A stretch of 64,000 nt of DNA from NCBI GenBank assembly GCA_020465985.1, contig JAANYP010004450.1, positions 297,677 to 361,676 of the forward strand, given 5' to 3'. Below, in pieces: positions 31,369 through 44,710 of this stretch. Made by a program: the position numbers and the translations under genes. The stretch is from Centrapalus pauciflorus. Lineage: Eukaryota; Streptophyta; Magnoliopsida; Asterales; Asteraceae. Numbering within the stretch: position 1 is the first letter of the stretch; each line of letters starts with the position of its first letter. Below the pieces are notes generated by a model. The model was given only the letters and a program-made list of their open reading frames with translations, did not search any database and was not told the origin of the DNA.

Positions 31369-34300
31369 ATGTCTCGAGAAGCCCTTGTCCTCGAATCCGA
31401 GAACAGACCACATGTTCTGTATGCCGATGAGTATGAGCAGTGGAAGTCCCGATTCCTAAAGTTTGTCGGTATGCAACCAAATGGCAACCTTATGCTCCAA
31501 TCAATTTCTGAGGGCCCCGTTATCTACTATCGGGAAATTGCTGCTAGACCCGATGCTGACCCCCCTGTACTCGCATCAAAATTTGAACGGGAACCTGCAA
31601 ATGATGCAGAGCGAGACAGGCAGCATGCAGACAAGAGGGCTGAATATATGATCTATCAAGCCCTGCCCACTGATATCCTTGTAGGAGTAGACATCAAAAT
31701 GTCCGCTAAAGAGATGTGGGATGAGTTAGAGGTCCAAATGCTAGGGGCAGATTTAGATGACAGAGCAAAAATTGAGGAAGCAAAGGAAAAGTTTACTGAA
31801 TTTAGGGCCAAAGACGGGGAGTCGCTACAGGCCACATTTACTAGATTCTGTGCAGTTCTGAATTAACTTAACAAACTGCACATCAAGAAAGACAAGGATG
31901 ACATAAACATCCAATTTTTTGCAATCTTAGCCCCCGAGTGGCAAATTGCATGCCGAGCCACACGACGAGTGTTGAACATTCCCGAAGTATCGATCAATGT
32001 GGTGTTTAAAGAACTGAAAAAGTATCAGCGTGATGTAGACCATCAGAAGCAGATGGCCAATCAGCTAGCATCCTTGTTACTATCTGCCAATACGGGCATC
32101 CTACTGACTCTCTGGCCTTGATCTCCAACAAGAACATTCCAACTGCATCTTATGCTCAAGGTTCATCTTCATCCCAGTGTCGATATGCTTCTCCTCCGCG
32201 TGAGATAATAAATGAGGAAGAAGCGGCGATTCAGGAACAAATAGCCTTATGGACTAATCGTCTACAACAACGACGTTTTTCCAATAAGACTAACAATCAG
32301 CTCCACTACGACGCCGGTCCGCGGAGGTACTCGGATGACAGACGAGATGAAAGACGGGATGATTATCGTAGGGACGACTCTCGCAGGGATGACAGAGATG
32401 ACCGAAGATACGACGATAGACGGGACTATAGGGATGACCGCCGTTATGAAAGGTGAGACGATAGGAGAGATGATCGCAGGGATGATCGACGCGATTATGA
32501 CTGAAGGGATGATTGTCGTGATGAAAGAAGGGACGATCGACGTGACGATCGCGGGGACTATGATCGTAGGGACAACAGGAGAGATGAGAGTAGGGAACCT
32601 CGTCGTGCCGACAAGAGGCTGGTGGAGAGGAGAGATGATAGGCCGAGAGCAGAAGAGCCGAAAGGAACCGAAGAACGTCTATGCTACAAGTGTGGCAAAC
32701 CGGGCCACTTTGCTCGGGAATGCAAGAACAAGTTCGATAGGGACGTCGGTTACTATGAGCGGAAGTTGGAAGCCGCCAAGAAGCGAACGGATGCTATGGC
32801 TCTCGTTGCCCAAGAAGATTATTGGGATGCAGAGGATACTGATGACGAGGATGACAATGGAAAGAATTGCTACATGGCGGATCAACTGGGATTGGGTAAC
32901 TATGCCACATCAACTGATTTAGATTCAGACACTGCTGCTGAGGGGAAGACAATGCAAAATCCACCAGCATGTCTAATGGCCAGATCCGACGATCCAGAAT
33001 GTTCGTCATCAGATTTTGAGACACGAGAGGTACATTCCTTTTACATTCCAAAGCATGTAAATAATTTATCTATACACAGTGAATGTATCAATCAAAGTGG
33101 TTAACTAATCATAATGTGATAAAACAGATGCTAATTGAAAAGATAGATGTTCAGGATAGGAATACGTACCTAGAATCTTGTATGGATAGGTTATCTAATG
33201 AAAAGCTCTCATTAAAAGAAGAAATATCTGTTCTATCAAAACAATTAGAGACGGTAAGTATGGAAAACATAGACAGCTTAGAAAAATACAAAATGATAAA
33301 GAAGAAAGAATAGGTTTGTACTCTCGAATAAAGACCATTGATGATGCATTTTTAAAACGGGGTCAAACTGAACAAACTATTTATTTGAATCAGCCCAAAG
33401 AAACTAGGTTTTACCATTCTAAATAAGGAATCTGTTTTAAAAATCCAAAATATTTGGAAAAGGCTCAAAGAGTTTTACCTCTGTTTTATGACATGAATTA
33501 TATGGGTGCTAGGCTTAAGTCTTTCATTTTTGAGTCATCAAAAGAAGTTTTAACCCAAGAGGATGAGAAACGTAATGAAAACAAGGAAAAAGAAATATCT
33601 TTTAAATTTGAAGAACTAAACGAGAGTTATCCTTCTAGAGTACCGACTCTAGATGAAGACTTCTTGTCTAGTTATTCAGAAGCTGAAATGAAAGCAGAAC
33701 CGGTAAAACCAATCCCTCACCTTTACATTCCTACAAAAGTTCTTCAACATAAAATTAAAGTTTTAGAAAAGGAATTAAAGTCAACTCAAAAGAAAGCTCT
33801 TGATTTTCAAGAAGCTCTTCTTAAGAGTGAGGAAAAATTTGTAAATCAAAGTTTTCAACAATCTGTAGAATTAACTGTCTACATAGAAAAATTTGACATG
33901 GTTTCTCAAACATTTAAAGATCATTTAAAAGAACCAAGAGTTTCTCGTCCTACCAAAATCCCACTCGTGTCGTCTAACAAAGGCAAGACTAAAATTGAAA
34001 ATTCTTTTATCAGTTGTAAAGGTGAGTGCTCAACACCTTTTAAAGCTTAGGTTTCGAAAAAGACTCAGATTTAATCCAAGTCTCTTAAGAAACCCACTCA
34101 CCAAGAAAAAGAAAGATCTTTAACGTCTAAGTCTTCCATGCGTACTGACTCTCGTCGTTTTGTTCCTACAGATCATGTGAGAAGAGTACCAAAAACTACC
34201 ATGCAAGACTTTACGAGTTTTTTTGTGAAGAAGGTTGTTATGCCAATTGATTTGTTTCTAGAGATAGGATGCATGTAATCTCTGAAAACAATATTTGTAA

Positions 34301-34602
34301 TGATGTAACGAATTCTACTACTTGTTTAAAGTACTCTTTTAGTGACTTGTTCAATTTATGTCCAACTCGTTTTAGACGTTAAGTTCCTGAAATGAATGCT
34401 TTTGTGCCATATCCTGCTAAAAGAATTCGAAAAAAGAAAATAAAAAATGTTGCATCATCGGCCATCACGAAAAATGAGACTTGTACATTGCCTAGGCCGA
34501 AAACCAAAGCAAAAGTCAAACAAGTCTGAAAAAGTAAAAAACCGAAGGTAATTGCATCACCTAAGGTTCCAAAGCCTGATAAATCCAATTTTCAATGGAT
34601 TC
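31369..34602 (+). pseudogene. Gag of element D, broken, two-part with coiled coil
   Basis: ATG 31369 opens a copia capsid domain (EYEQWKSRFLKFV, AYLxxPTDI-like ALPTDILVGVDI, SAKEMWDELEVQMLG). A stop at 31864 and a one-base shift near 32090 break it. Then come an Arg/Asp repeat (32330-32620) and a zinc knuckle CYKCGKPGHFAREC (about 32683). Acidic linker and coiled coils follow (LSNEKLSLKEEISVLSKQLE, about 33180-33250; KIKVLEKELKSTQKKALDFQ, about 33755). Stops at 32454 and 32502 replace Arg codons within the repeat, and more breaks lie near 33110, 33313 and 34050. It ends at FQWI, where solo LTR S interrupts, and resumes at 37011. Gag forms the particle and packages RNA. This copy cannot make it. 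Confidence 0.8.
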
Positions 34603-35847
34603 TGTGAGACCCAAGATTTCTCAAAGGTCTTAAGTCTAGGCCCAGTAGCAACGCAATATCAATCAGGAAACTAAGATAAAATTAACAGTTGCGGAATAAA
34701 AGTTAATTACAATCACAGATAATTTTTAAGTAATAGGGGCAGACTTCTAGACTATTTCATCAAAGCACAAATGTAAACTAGCCCAAACCCCAAAGCTCTA
34801 TCTTTAATCAAGTACCAAGGTATTGGAACAGGTTCTAATGCACTTCAAGCTCTTTCAAGTCCTGACCTATGAACTAGGTCCAGCCAATCCTTTGCCTTTA
34901 CCTGAAAAATAATGCAACAACAGGGTAAGCTTATTTGCTTAGTGAGAATGTAGAATTTCGCATTTAACATGCAATTATGAATGCGGAAGCACATGCACTG
35001 CACTCGGCTCATGCACGGCTCAGCTCTATTGCTTATGCACTGCACTAGGCTCATGCACAGCTCAATCTCGAAGGGACATTGGCCAATTAATGCTCTTTTG
35101 ATGCGCGACTTTGCTCAGCCCCCAGTTATAAAACTGTTGTTGCTCTTGAGACTGTAGACAAATTCATAAGGAATGCTTGGATGATGAATAATCCATACAC
35201 ACGCATCATTAGTGGGGATCAGCCACGTACTGGGCTAGCTACCAGTAAAAGCTCTATATGGATATCATCGGAATGCTCAGATCTAGCTACCCTCTGTGCT
35301 TTCATCACGTAAATCAGCACATCATAAGCCTAACATTAACCCAACACTGAGCAATAGTGATGGAGTTAAGCTTAACAATCAAATGACTCGTCAATGAAAT
35401 AGATTCTGGAAGAATAAATGCTCAGCTCAACAAATCATAGTAAATATACTATGATAATATATATCAATAAGCTCAAGATCAGAATGCCAAATAAATCAGA
35501 ATTATGCAACAAAAGTCTCAATTCACATAATATGCAGTTAAAGTAAAATCTACAACTCACTGTTAATGGTTATTTGCACTTTCTGGCTCTGGCTCTGTTG
35601 CTCACAATCTGTAGTGGATTAGAACCACAATCTGACTTATGTCAGACTTTCAGATGCTCGCCATTTTACTTGTTGCTCAATCTGTTAATAATAATATCAA
35701 TTCTGATATTTATTAGCCCTTTGATTCATTTGAATAATAAATTCAATATTTGCTCGTTGGTTTTTAATCTCAAAGTCTCATATCCTGATTATATGATCAT
35801 TAATCTCTTTAGAATCTTTCTTTCATTCATTAATTCTCAAAAGATCA

Positions 35848-35917
<70 letters not shown>

Positions 35918-37005
35918 TCTTGTTATTTATGTGTTGTTTATGTATCTTATTCAAGATATTTAATTTTTAGAGAATGGGTTCAAACTTATATTTCAAATAT
36001 ATGATTAATGTCGAAATATATATAAATAAATTCGAATCCATGAGTCAAATTCGAATCAAATGTTTATCAAATTCAAATGTTTGGGCTAATTCAAATCCAG
36101 ACACAAACATATGCTATATTCGAATTTATGGACAAAATTGAATTCTCATTTTGACTTTTAATGGTCAAATTGGAAACTAATCATAAACTTCATTTGATTT
36201 TTATTATTAAATTCGAAGGCATTTAGTTAAATTCGAAGCATATCATTTCGAATATGTTGATTAAAGTCGAACATAGGAGATTAAATTCGAATTCCCTTTC
36301 GAATTTAGGCTAAAGTCGAAGCTGAGATTCAATTTTGGCACAAATTCGAGTTTGTTCTTGGCTTCCTCGAATTTGTTCATATTTATAACTTTAAAACATA
36401 AATTTCTAAGTCTAAATTCACTAATATGTTAGATATTAAGTCTAGATTTAATTATATTATACATATTCTAGTTAAAATAAAGTTAAACTAGCTTTAAATC
36501 ACGTGAAAATGATAAATTCGAATTTATATCTTCAAAAACCGAAAATATATAAACTTTAAACGTAAATTCATACCTCAAATTCGTATGATATCACGCATAT
36601 AATAGTAGATTGTTGTAGTATTCTTCGAGATCTTCCCGATGATGTATAAATCTTGATAATCCGACGGTGGGTTTGGTAGAATTTTTAGAGAGAAGTAGAG
36701 AGAGAGTAGAAAAAAATCTAGAGAGAGGAAGTAGAGAAAGAGTCAAAAATCTGATTTTATGACCTAAATTCCGTTTATATACTTCAACTAGTTATGTTTG
36801 CTTCTTAACCCACTATTACTTTCGTATCTTATATCTCTTTTATTTAATTATCTTTAATAATTTATTAATTCATAATTTAATTATTTATATAATTTAATTA
36901 AATATTTCAATACTTAATTAAATTATAATTCAAATAATGTAATAAAATTACATTATTGGTTCGATAATCAGATAATTAATTTGGGCTAAAAGTTGGGTTG
37001 TTACA
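34603..37005 (-). mobile_element. Solo LTR S, probably Ty3/gypsy
   Basis: 2403 bases from TGTGAGACCC to GTTGTTACA with no primer-binding site, purine tract or ORF. It splits the gag codon run FQWI/PKG of element D, and removing it restores the frame. The flanks GATTC (34598-34602) and TATTC (37006-37010) are a near-perfect 5-bp duplication. A minus-strand TATATAAA (36774-36781) followed by a pyrimidine-rich run, and a minus-strand start TGTAACAACCC, suggest minus orientation and gypsy origin (inference). Confidence 0.8.
35849..35914. repeat. (TA)n microsatellite in solo LTR S
   Basis: About 33 uninterrupted TA units. Confidence 0.95.
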
Positions 37006-37140
37006 TATTCCAAAAGGTTGTGCATCCGGACCACACATAACTACAAAATGGGTTCCTAAAACTGCAAACGTGTCATATTCACCTGGAACTCCTAACCCAA
37101 AAGGACACATATTAAGATGGGTACCCAAAGTTGTGTGATG
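37006..37140 (+). pseudogene. Last part of Gag of element D
   Basis: Reads PKGCASGPHITTKWVPKTAN, then GHILRWVPKVV and a stop. Repeated W(V/I)PK blocks end the gag, as in element G. It continues the reading frame broken by solo LTR S. Confidence 0.7.
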
Positions 37141-37409
37141 TTAATGCAGATGGTTCTTGGTTACTACAGATCAAGACCCGTACTTCAATGAATTGGCTTC
37201 TAGTTATCATAGACTAGGACCCGTTCTTTTGCTTGTCGGTTGTGCTTAAACCGACACGTTTGGCTTCTGTGCACACAGCTCAGGACCCGGTCTAAAGTCA
37301 TCATGTTTTCTGAACATCTCGGTTCAAAACACGGTTTGATTGTCAATAAAAGATGGATTTGTTTGAATGCTTATATATTTTCATTATATGTATTTATTTG
37401 TTTTTCAGG
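37141..37409 (+). other. gag-pol linker of element D with acceptor-like end
   Basis: No coding. It contains drifting GACCCGT(A/T)CTT and GGCTTCT words related to the linker repeats of G. It ends in ATTTATTTGTTTTTCAG immediately before the protease coding sequence, like a splice acceptor. Confidence 0.55.
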
Positions 37410-38154
37410 AAAAATCAATCTGGTATATGGATTCGGGTTGCTCAAAGCACATGACTGGGAGAAGAGAATTTTTGTCCAACGTAGTTGAACAATATTGTGG
37501 GACGGTAAAATTCGGGAACAGTCACCAGGCTCATATAAAAGGATACGGGGATTTAGTCATAAATAATCTAGTCATCAAGGATGTTGACTATGTTGAGGAA
37601 TTATCACACAATCTGTTTAGCATAGGACAACTCTGCGATAAAGGACTAGAAGTAACGTTCAGGGCTAAGAACTGTAGTGTTAAGAGTATGAATGACAAAG
37701 AAATCTTATCTGGTTCCCGTAACTCTAACCTTTACACCATAGACGTAGCTAAGCTCATGGTTAGGGATAGCGTCTACCTTCTATCAAAAGCCTCTTCAAA
37801 AGACTCTTGGTTGTGGCATTAAAGGCTATCTCACTTAAACTTTGAAAACATCAACAAGCTGGCTACTAAACAACTGGTGAAAGGCCTTCCAGATCTGAGA
37901 TATGAAAAAGACCATCTGTGTGGAGCATGTGAGAGGGGCATGATGAAAAGATCATGTCACAAACGAAAACCCGAACCATCATCGAAGAGAGTGTTGGAGT
38001 TACTTCATTTGGACTTATGCAGACCGATGCGGACCCAAAGCATAAATGGGAAGCAGTATGTGTTGGTTATCATTGATGATTACTCACGATATACTTGGGT
38101 TAAGTTCTTGCGATCCAAGGATGAGACAGCTCAAGAAATCATGTTAGTTTATCC
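37410..38154 (+). pseudogene. Protease and start of integrase of element D
   Basis: EKSIWYMDSGCSKHMTG carries the aspartic protease DSG motif. HLNFENINKL then CGACERG form the integrase HHCC zinc module. LLHLDLC carries the first catalytic Asp of the integrase. A stop at about 37821 (LWH-stop-RLSHL) interrupts. Coding similarity ends at ETAQEIM near 38142, where element C is inserted, so the rest of integrase, RT and RNase H lie outside the window or are lost. Confidence 0.85.
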
Positions 38155-38746
38155 TGTGTGACGATAACAATCTAAGTATAGATAGCATTTTGTAAAAGTC
38201 TATCTACTTGATATTGAATATTAACAAAATGTTTGATATATGTTTGATTATGTGTGTTTGATATTGATTGTTTGTATGTTTGAACTTGGTGTAATGTATT
38301 ACAAGAAGTTCAAACATAAAGTTCAAAGATTAATTCAAACTTAAGATAAAACATAAGTTCAAATATAAGTTTGATATGTGAGGGTTCGAATTTAGGGTAA
38401 ATTCGAATTTGTCATTGAGGACAAATTCGAATAGGCCTTGGGCCAGATTCGAATTGTCCTAGACAAACTCGAATCTGTCAGTATAATTAAGGGTTAATTC
38501 GATTAATTATCAGACTTTTTCAGACGTTTATCAGAGCGATTAGCAAAGGCGATCTCGAACTTGCAAGTTATCAGAGAGTTGTTTCGGAGAGAATCATCGT
38601 GTTGGGGCGTTCTAAGTCGATCGTCTATCACCGTGGTAGTCTCCGTGTTTCAGTGTGTGTGATCTTACCATCAAGCCACTAACAAGGATTCTGCACTCGT
38701 TGGACGGTGTCGCGTCAAGATAGATCCGTAGAGTCAGGACCTTACA
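38155..38746 (+). mobile_element. 5' LTR of element C
   Basis: 592 bases from TGTGTGACGATA to CAGGACCTTACA, two bases before its primer-binding site. Repeated AATTCGAAT words lie at 38390-38520. Inserted in element D's integrase. The second LTR lies beyond the window. Confidence 0.85.
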
Positions 38747-38748
38747 AG

Positions 38749-38760
38749 TGGTATCAGAGC
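38749..38760 (+). other. Primer-binding site of element C
   Basis: TGGTATCAGAGC, followed by CATTGGG. Confidence 0.9.
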
Positions 38761-39108
38761 CATTGGGTGTTCGTTGGTGTTCTTCGTCTTCACTAAGAAA
38801 CATCTGTGGTTTCTTAACGTTTTGGACGGTTTTATCACATTTTAGGAGGATTTTCGAGTTTATCAAGTAAGATATCCGAAAATACTTTGTATTAGTTCAA
38901 GTTTTTGATCGAAAACATTATTTTTACTCGTAAAAATAGTGGTTTAATCTGAAAACTTGAAAAACTCGAAGTATTAGCCGTTTTTCGAACTTGCGGCGCT
39001 CGAGTTTATTAAGGGGGTATTAGGGTTTACTCAATTTTCGAGTTTGTTAGAAAATACGCTCCGTTCGAAGTTCCTTAGGGTCTGATTCGAGTTTGGCCAA
39101 TTCGACTT
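38761..39108 (+). other. Leader of element C, left half
   Basis: Non-coding leader with TTCGAG/TTCGAA words. It is interrupted at 39108 by element A and continues at 61035. GACTT (39104-39108) is the left target duplication of A. Confidence 0.8.
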
Positions 39109-40245
39109 TGTAGGTCCCAAAAGATATCCCGAGTGTATTGCTTTAAGCTGTAGAGGGGGGGGGGGGGTGAATACAGCACTTCAAAAACTACACACAATTT
39201 TCTCAATGTTTGTATGTATTATTAACAAATGTTAACTACAAACAAGCTTGAATGCGGAAAGGTTCAAGCTGAGATGACAGATACAACAGTATGTTCAACT
39301 AGTCTAAGACTAACTTAAACTAATTACAATGAATACACTCACTAAGAATCACTCACTGTGTTTACAAGACTCTGAGGAATCAGCTTGAAATAAGAACAGC
39401 TTAGACACTGAGTACTGTTTTATTCAAGCAGACTTGCATGCATGAAAGACACACTTTGAATGCACGTTCACTCTTGCTTTCAGCACTTAGCTTGTTGGCC
39501 TTTTCTTTCTGACCTTAGAAGCTTCCTTTTATACTCATTCAGAGGATCTAAGAGAAACTTTTTCATTGGACGGAATGAAAAAGGAGAATTCTTGTTGAAA
39601 AGACAACATAACCTTTTCTGCACTTTTCTGAAAAGCAGACTTGTCTTCACATGTGTAGAACTTTTGTCTTTTCACTGTGTCTACTGTTGCATTGCATTTA
39701 ACCAAATAAGGAATGTCAACTTTGCGTCTTTCTTCCTTGTAAAGGCCTATTTTGATATAAGAAAAAGGTCTGTCACCCTTTTTCAAATATCCTTTTGTCT
39801 TCATGTTACAGAACAGCTTGGGCAAGCTGAGCAGTTCTGATTTCCACTTTGTCTTTGACTTTGTAAACTGATCTTGTAGTCAGTTACAATACATGAGGAC
39901 TTGGAAACACATTCCATAAAGTGTTTAGCCTGTTCACAAAGAACAGGTTCTGTTCACAAAGAACAGAACACTTGTAAACTGCCCAAGCTGCTCACCAGTG
40001 TAGAGCAGCGTAGACAGTTTATGTCCAGCCTGTTCAACAGACAGAACAGCTTGGACAAACTGTCTTAGTTGCAACACACGCAACATATAGAACAGCTTTG
40101 GACTGATATTGCAAATCACTTTTTAGGTATTATTAAGGCATAAACAGGCCTTAACTTTTACCCATCAAGTGCATCAACAGGTTTGATTAATAATCTCCCC
40201 CTCAGATGCAGAACAGGTTTGACTGAGGCCTTTTTGTGCCTAACA
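39109..40245 (-). mobile_element. 3' LTR of element A
   Basis: 1137 bases from TGTAGGTCCC to GTGCCTAACA. Nearly identical to 59900-61029 by eye; differences include the length of a G run near 39157 and a few substitutions. The flanking GACTT is repeated at 61030-61034, so the two LTRs belong to one insertion. It contains U3/R with many AGCTTG/AAGCTG words. Confidence 0.93.
39525..39533 (-). promoter_or_regulatory. TATA box of LTR-A (3' copy)
   Basis: TATAAAAGG on the minus strand, conserved in all three LTRs of this family in the window. Confidence 0.6.
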
Positions 40246-40256
40246 ATCTCCCCCTA
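40246..40256 (-). other. Polypurine tract of element A
   Basis: TAGGGGGAGAT on the minus strand directly at the LTR border. Confidence 0.85.
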
Positions 40257-40590
40257 TTTGCAATAACCAGTCTAAGCTGGTCTTGTCAAAAATCACTATA
40301 TATATTTACAATACATTTGTTGAAATAGAATTACAACATCAACATAAAGTAAAAGATCAGTTTATATATACACTGATTTTTGATTACATTAGAACAACAC
40401 ATGTTCTTACAAAAGTACAACTAATGTACTGATGTATATTACAACTAATGTAAAAGGAAATTACAACATATGTAAAATAGAGTACAAGTAATGTACATTG
40501 GACTATTTTTGTTGGGAGCAGAAAATGGTAAGCCTGTCCAACTGATGGACAGCTTCCATTCTTCACCTCCCAGATGGCAGATGGACTTCA

Positions 40591-43500
40591 TCACACTGGA
40601 GGGGGATCTTCAAACATTTTCTCCAATTCCTCTCTAGTATCCTCAAGTTCTTGAATTTCACTTCTTATAATCATGAACTTGGGATCCTCAAGTTCTCCTC
40701 TTTCAAAGAAGCCTCTGAGCTGATCCCAGATGGCTGCTCTCCACTTACTAGACTGCCTGAATGAAACTGCAAGTCTGAAGGCCACAAGTTGTCTCAGATC
40801 CACTTTGTATAGATCTGAAGCTCTTTGAAAACATTTCTTCTGAGTTAAAGGATCTATAAAAAATGCCCCCAGCTCAGGCTCTTCAATGATCTTGCCATCT
40901 TCAAACTCTATTCCACTAGGCAGGCTGTGATCAACTCCTTTCATTTCAATGGCATAATCGCCTTGTTCAATCAGTGCAAGGAGTAGTTCCATTTCAGTGT
41001 CCTTCATTGTCCTCCTGGCTTTAGTTTTTGGATGTGTCACAAAGACACCTTCACTAACTTCTTTAGAGATCAGGCCAAGGTTCTTTACGCTCTCCATCAG
41101 TTTATTGACATATGCCCTGATTGTCTTAGCCGTTTCTGACTTTGACTCACTCAGAGCAACTGCCAGCTCAATCCATTCTCTGTACCCCATCTGTGCTACG
41201 TCAGTGTAGTCATATGTTTCCAATTCAGGGCCTGTTGCACCCATCCTTGTTATTTTCAACTTCCACTGACTGCCTTTTCTTGATATAGGGACAGCTTTGA
41301 CAATTGCTTCCTTGGCAAGCCTTCTTTCAGCAACATCTTGAAATTTTTTCTTTGCCAGGTTGTCAAAATGGTACTGAGCTCTTGCATGAGGCACTGTAGG
41401 CTTGGTCACTGAGACCAGAGTACCTTTTTCGTTTTCTGCTTCCTTCTCCCCCGCTGATCCCTTAGAAGCTATCAATATTTTCTTTTGCACTTCTAGAGTA
41501 GACATTTTAACTTTCTTTGCTTCTTGAATTGCAATTGATTTGGCAGCTTTGGCAGATTCTTCTTCTTTTTTAAGAACTTCCAGGGCTTGAAGCTGTTCTT
41601 CTCTAAACTCAAAATATTTGTGCATAGGAAGACCCATTTCTTTGGCCCTGGCTTTATGAAATTGAATTTCTGCTGTTTTCTGCTGTTGAGGATCAGTTTC
41701 TGCTATTGCTTTACCTTTAGCTGCTTTAGTGATAGCAGCTTCAGGACTTTCCTCCTCCTCTTCTTCTTCCTCTAAGATCAGATGCCTCCTTCTGCTGCTT
41801 GGCCTGCCCTCAGGAATGGATTCCTCCCCCTTAGACTGAGCAGGGATTGGAGATTCAACCTGAGTAGGCTTAGCAGCTTGAGAAGCACCCTCTATTGTAC
41901 CTAGCAGTTTGTGCTGCATGCACTGGTTTCTCTTTAGGAGAAGAAGTTTTCTCCCCCTTAGACTTAGTCTTAGAGGCAGACGACTTCTCCCCCTTTGAAG
42001 GAGATGGACCAGCACCTTCAACACCCGGTCTGCCTGAAGACACAAAGTCATCAGGCTTGCCAGCAGTTTTGGCAGTAGGCCTGGGGCCAACAAGGCTCTT
42101 CACTAAGAAAGCCAAATTGTCCTTGACTTCTGCAAGTTGGGAAAGACAGGTTTGAAGAGAAGAGGATTGTGTATCAGCAAGGGAGGTCAGCTTAACAACG
42201 TTTTCCCTATCAGACTCAGTGAACAGCAAACTTTGAAGTTGTGCAAGATGTAATTTGAGAGAATCTTGCACATCAGCAAGGTTTGATGACATAGAATTAG
42301 ATAGAGAGCCAATTAGTGTGGTCAAGCTGGCAAGAGTGGCAGGAAGAGTAGAATTGCAAGAAGTGAGGAGAGATGACAGCTGTTGAGAAATAGCTGTCAT
42401 TGAGGACACAGAGTCCTGTTGTAGGGAAAGAATGGAGGAGAGGGAGGTGGACACATTTTGCAGCTGAGCAGTGAGTGCTAACAGCTGTTGAGAATTATCT
42501 ATTTGTGGAGTGGTAGGGAAGGAGTCTTTGAACAAATCAAAGAACCCCTTTAGCTGTTCAGACACAGAGTCTGAAAGGAGAGAGGGTAGAGAGGTCATGG
42601 CAGTTTCTAAGGAACCAACTTTGTTGGTCAGCAGAGAAAGCTGATCCTTCAAAGGTAGATATTTAGGAGAGGGAGGTGTATGGGTGGACTGTTTAGATTG
42701 GGTAGATGGAGAATATGATGATGAGGCCGGTGTATGAGGATGTGATGGAGAGGGAAGAGGAACATTTGAAAGAAGCTCCATAGCCTGGGCAAAAGTAATA
42801 TGGCCCAGCTTGGAGGGGTCAAAGGGTCCCTCAGCAGCGGCTGTAGCTGCTTCATCAGGAAAAGGGGTTGATGGTGGGGGCCTTTCAGATGCTGCTTGTG
42901 TTGCAACATCCTCATGAAAGCCAGTGGGTGTTCCCTCTGCAGTGCCTTGGTGGAAAAGCACCTCATCATTGGGAGATGGGATATGCATTTCAACATCAGC
43001 AGTGGTGAAACCTGCGGATGGAGTTTGCATGGAGGGAGCAGCCTCACCATAGGGATGGTGTGATCCCTGAGGTTCATCAGCTTGGGTTGTTAGTCCCTCA
43101 GCAACTGTTTGGTGTAGAACAGCTGTATCATGGGGAGCAGAAATTTGAGGCTGAGCTGCTGATTGGTCTATACCAGCAGCGTGGGCACCTCTTGCAGACT
43201 CAGGGTGTGAGGAGATTTGAGTAGGGGACAGTGTGGACGCAGTGTGGAGTGGAGAGGACTCCTGTCTTTCAATATCCTCAGCCTGTTGGGAGACTGGGAT
43301 AGTTGATGTGGCTATCTCCGTTTGTACAACTGGTTCCTGTTGGGAGGAACCAGAGGGTCTAGGCTGACTCTGGGTAGACTCAGGATGGAGTGAAGCAGGC
43401 TCCAATTGGGCTGAACCTTCTCCCAATATAGGAGAGGCAGCAGGGGTTGCTTCTCTTACAACTGAACCCTGTTGGGAGGGAACAGAGGAGGTGGTTGTTT

Positions 43501-44710
43501 TGGCTGGTTTCTTTTTGGAGATGGATTTTCGTTGATAGTGAAGGGATGAAGTGGGTGATTGGGGAGAGGAGATGAGAGGTTCAGACTGGACAGGTTTTGA
43601 GACTGGGTCAGAAATAGGTGGGTTGGCCTGTTTCATAGTCTCAGGTGCCACAAAGGCACCAGCCACAGAGGCTTCAGGGTGAGGAGCCTGCTCCCCCTCA
43701 GCCACAGAGGCTAAGAGAGCAGGCTCAGACTGAGCTGTTTTGGCCTTCTTTTTCACAGGCCCAGCTTCAGCAGTTGCCAGGGTCCTCTTAACAAGTTTGG
43801 ACCTGGCTTTGGATTTTCCTGTGGGAGCAGCAGCTTCTGGATCCACCCTCACAGCAGAGGGTCCTTCCACCAATCCTAACAACCTCCTCATTGGTGTGGA
43901 TAGAGGAGGCTCATTTGGGAGCACAGAAGTATAGAAAACTCTATTCCCTATTACAGGGAAGGCAGCAGTTTTAAGTAAAGGTTGAGAATTGTACAGGTGC
44001 TCACCACAATGATGCTTGAATATGAGGCTCAGAAATCTGGGATATCGGACAGCAGCTGGTCTTGGCTCTTGTTGCACCAGGTTCCTCATGTTCAGAAAGA
44101 TCCACTTAGCCATATCAATGGTAGTCCCATCCACCAGCTGTAGGACTATGGGGATTTCATCACGACTCAGTTGTGCAAATGAACCAACCTTGCTGCTGAA
44201 GCTCATCATCACGGAGGCAAACAGAAAGCTATAGGTAGGGGACAACTCCTTCCTATACAGTGTTACTCCAATTTTAGGTTCTGCTACACCACAGAAGCGT
44301 AGCAAATTTCCCATTTGCTCATTTTCAGGCTGGGGCATATCATATGATTCAGCAATGGGCAGATGAAGAACCTCCCTCAGAAGATCAGCAGTAATCTCAA
44401 TGGTCTGAGTCCCATTGAGAATAGTCCCCTTGATGACTTTGGTGTTGGGGTTGTAGGCACAGGTGTACCAGAACTCGTACACCATCTCCTCGTACAGGAC
44501 ACCAGGAGTTGCAGTCAATGCATAGTTCAACGGATGAACTCTTAAGAACTCCACCATTTCTTCATACCCTTTTCCGACATAGTTCTTGGGTATGGTCAGA
44601 TTTGCAATGTAGTTGGTGGGTTTGATGGTCAGCATTGTGGTGACTGATGAGTGTTTGACAACATCATCACCAACGAATACTGGAAGAAAGGGATTAGGTC
44701 TGTGAGCCAT
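40591..44710 (-). pseudogene. Extra ORF of element A (~1370 codons, one frameshift)
   Basis: ATG at 44710 (MAHRPNPFLPVFVGDDVV). The N-terminal ~300 residues form a folded-looking domain (EEMVEFLRVHPLNYALTA, EFWYTCAYNP, ITADLLREVLHLP, RYPRFLSLIFKHH). A Pro/Ser/Gln-rich middle of about 350 residues follows, then helical segments (LKDQLSLLTNKVGSLETA). A one-base shift near 41890 leads into the lower frame, with a Glu run (EEEEEEEE), a Lys/Glu/Ala helix (QLQALEVLKKEEESAKAA) and a C-terminal domain ending MFEDPPPV. It lies after RNase H and before the 3' LTR, in sense. The layout is shared with B and F. No transmembrane segment, signal peptide or catalytic motif is seen. I do not know its function. 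Confidence 0.8.

Noticed and set aside
39460..39840. Conserved ORFs (126 aa plus, 96 aa minus) in both LTR-A copies (also 60245-60625)
   Set aside because: They are conserved only because the LTRs are recent copies. In the older LTR X the matching frame is broken or changed, with no domain.
41895..44545. Plus-strand ORFs inside A's extra ORF, and minus-strand second-frame ORF 42649-43077
   Set aside because: They are shadows of the minus-strand extra ORF with low-complexity composition.
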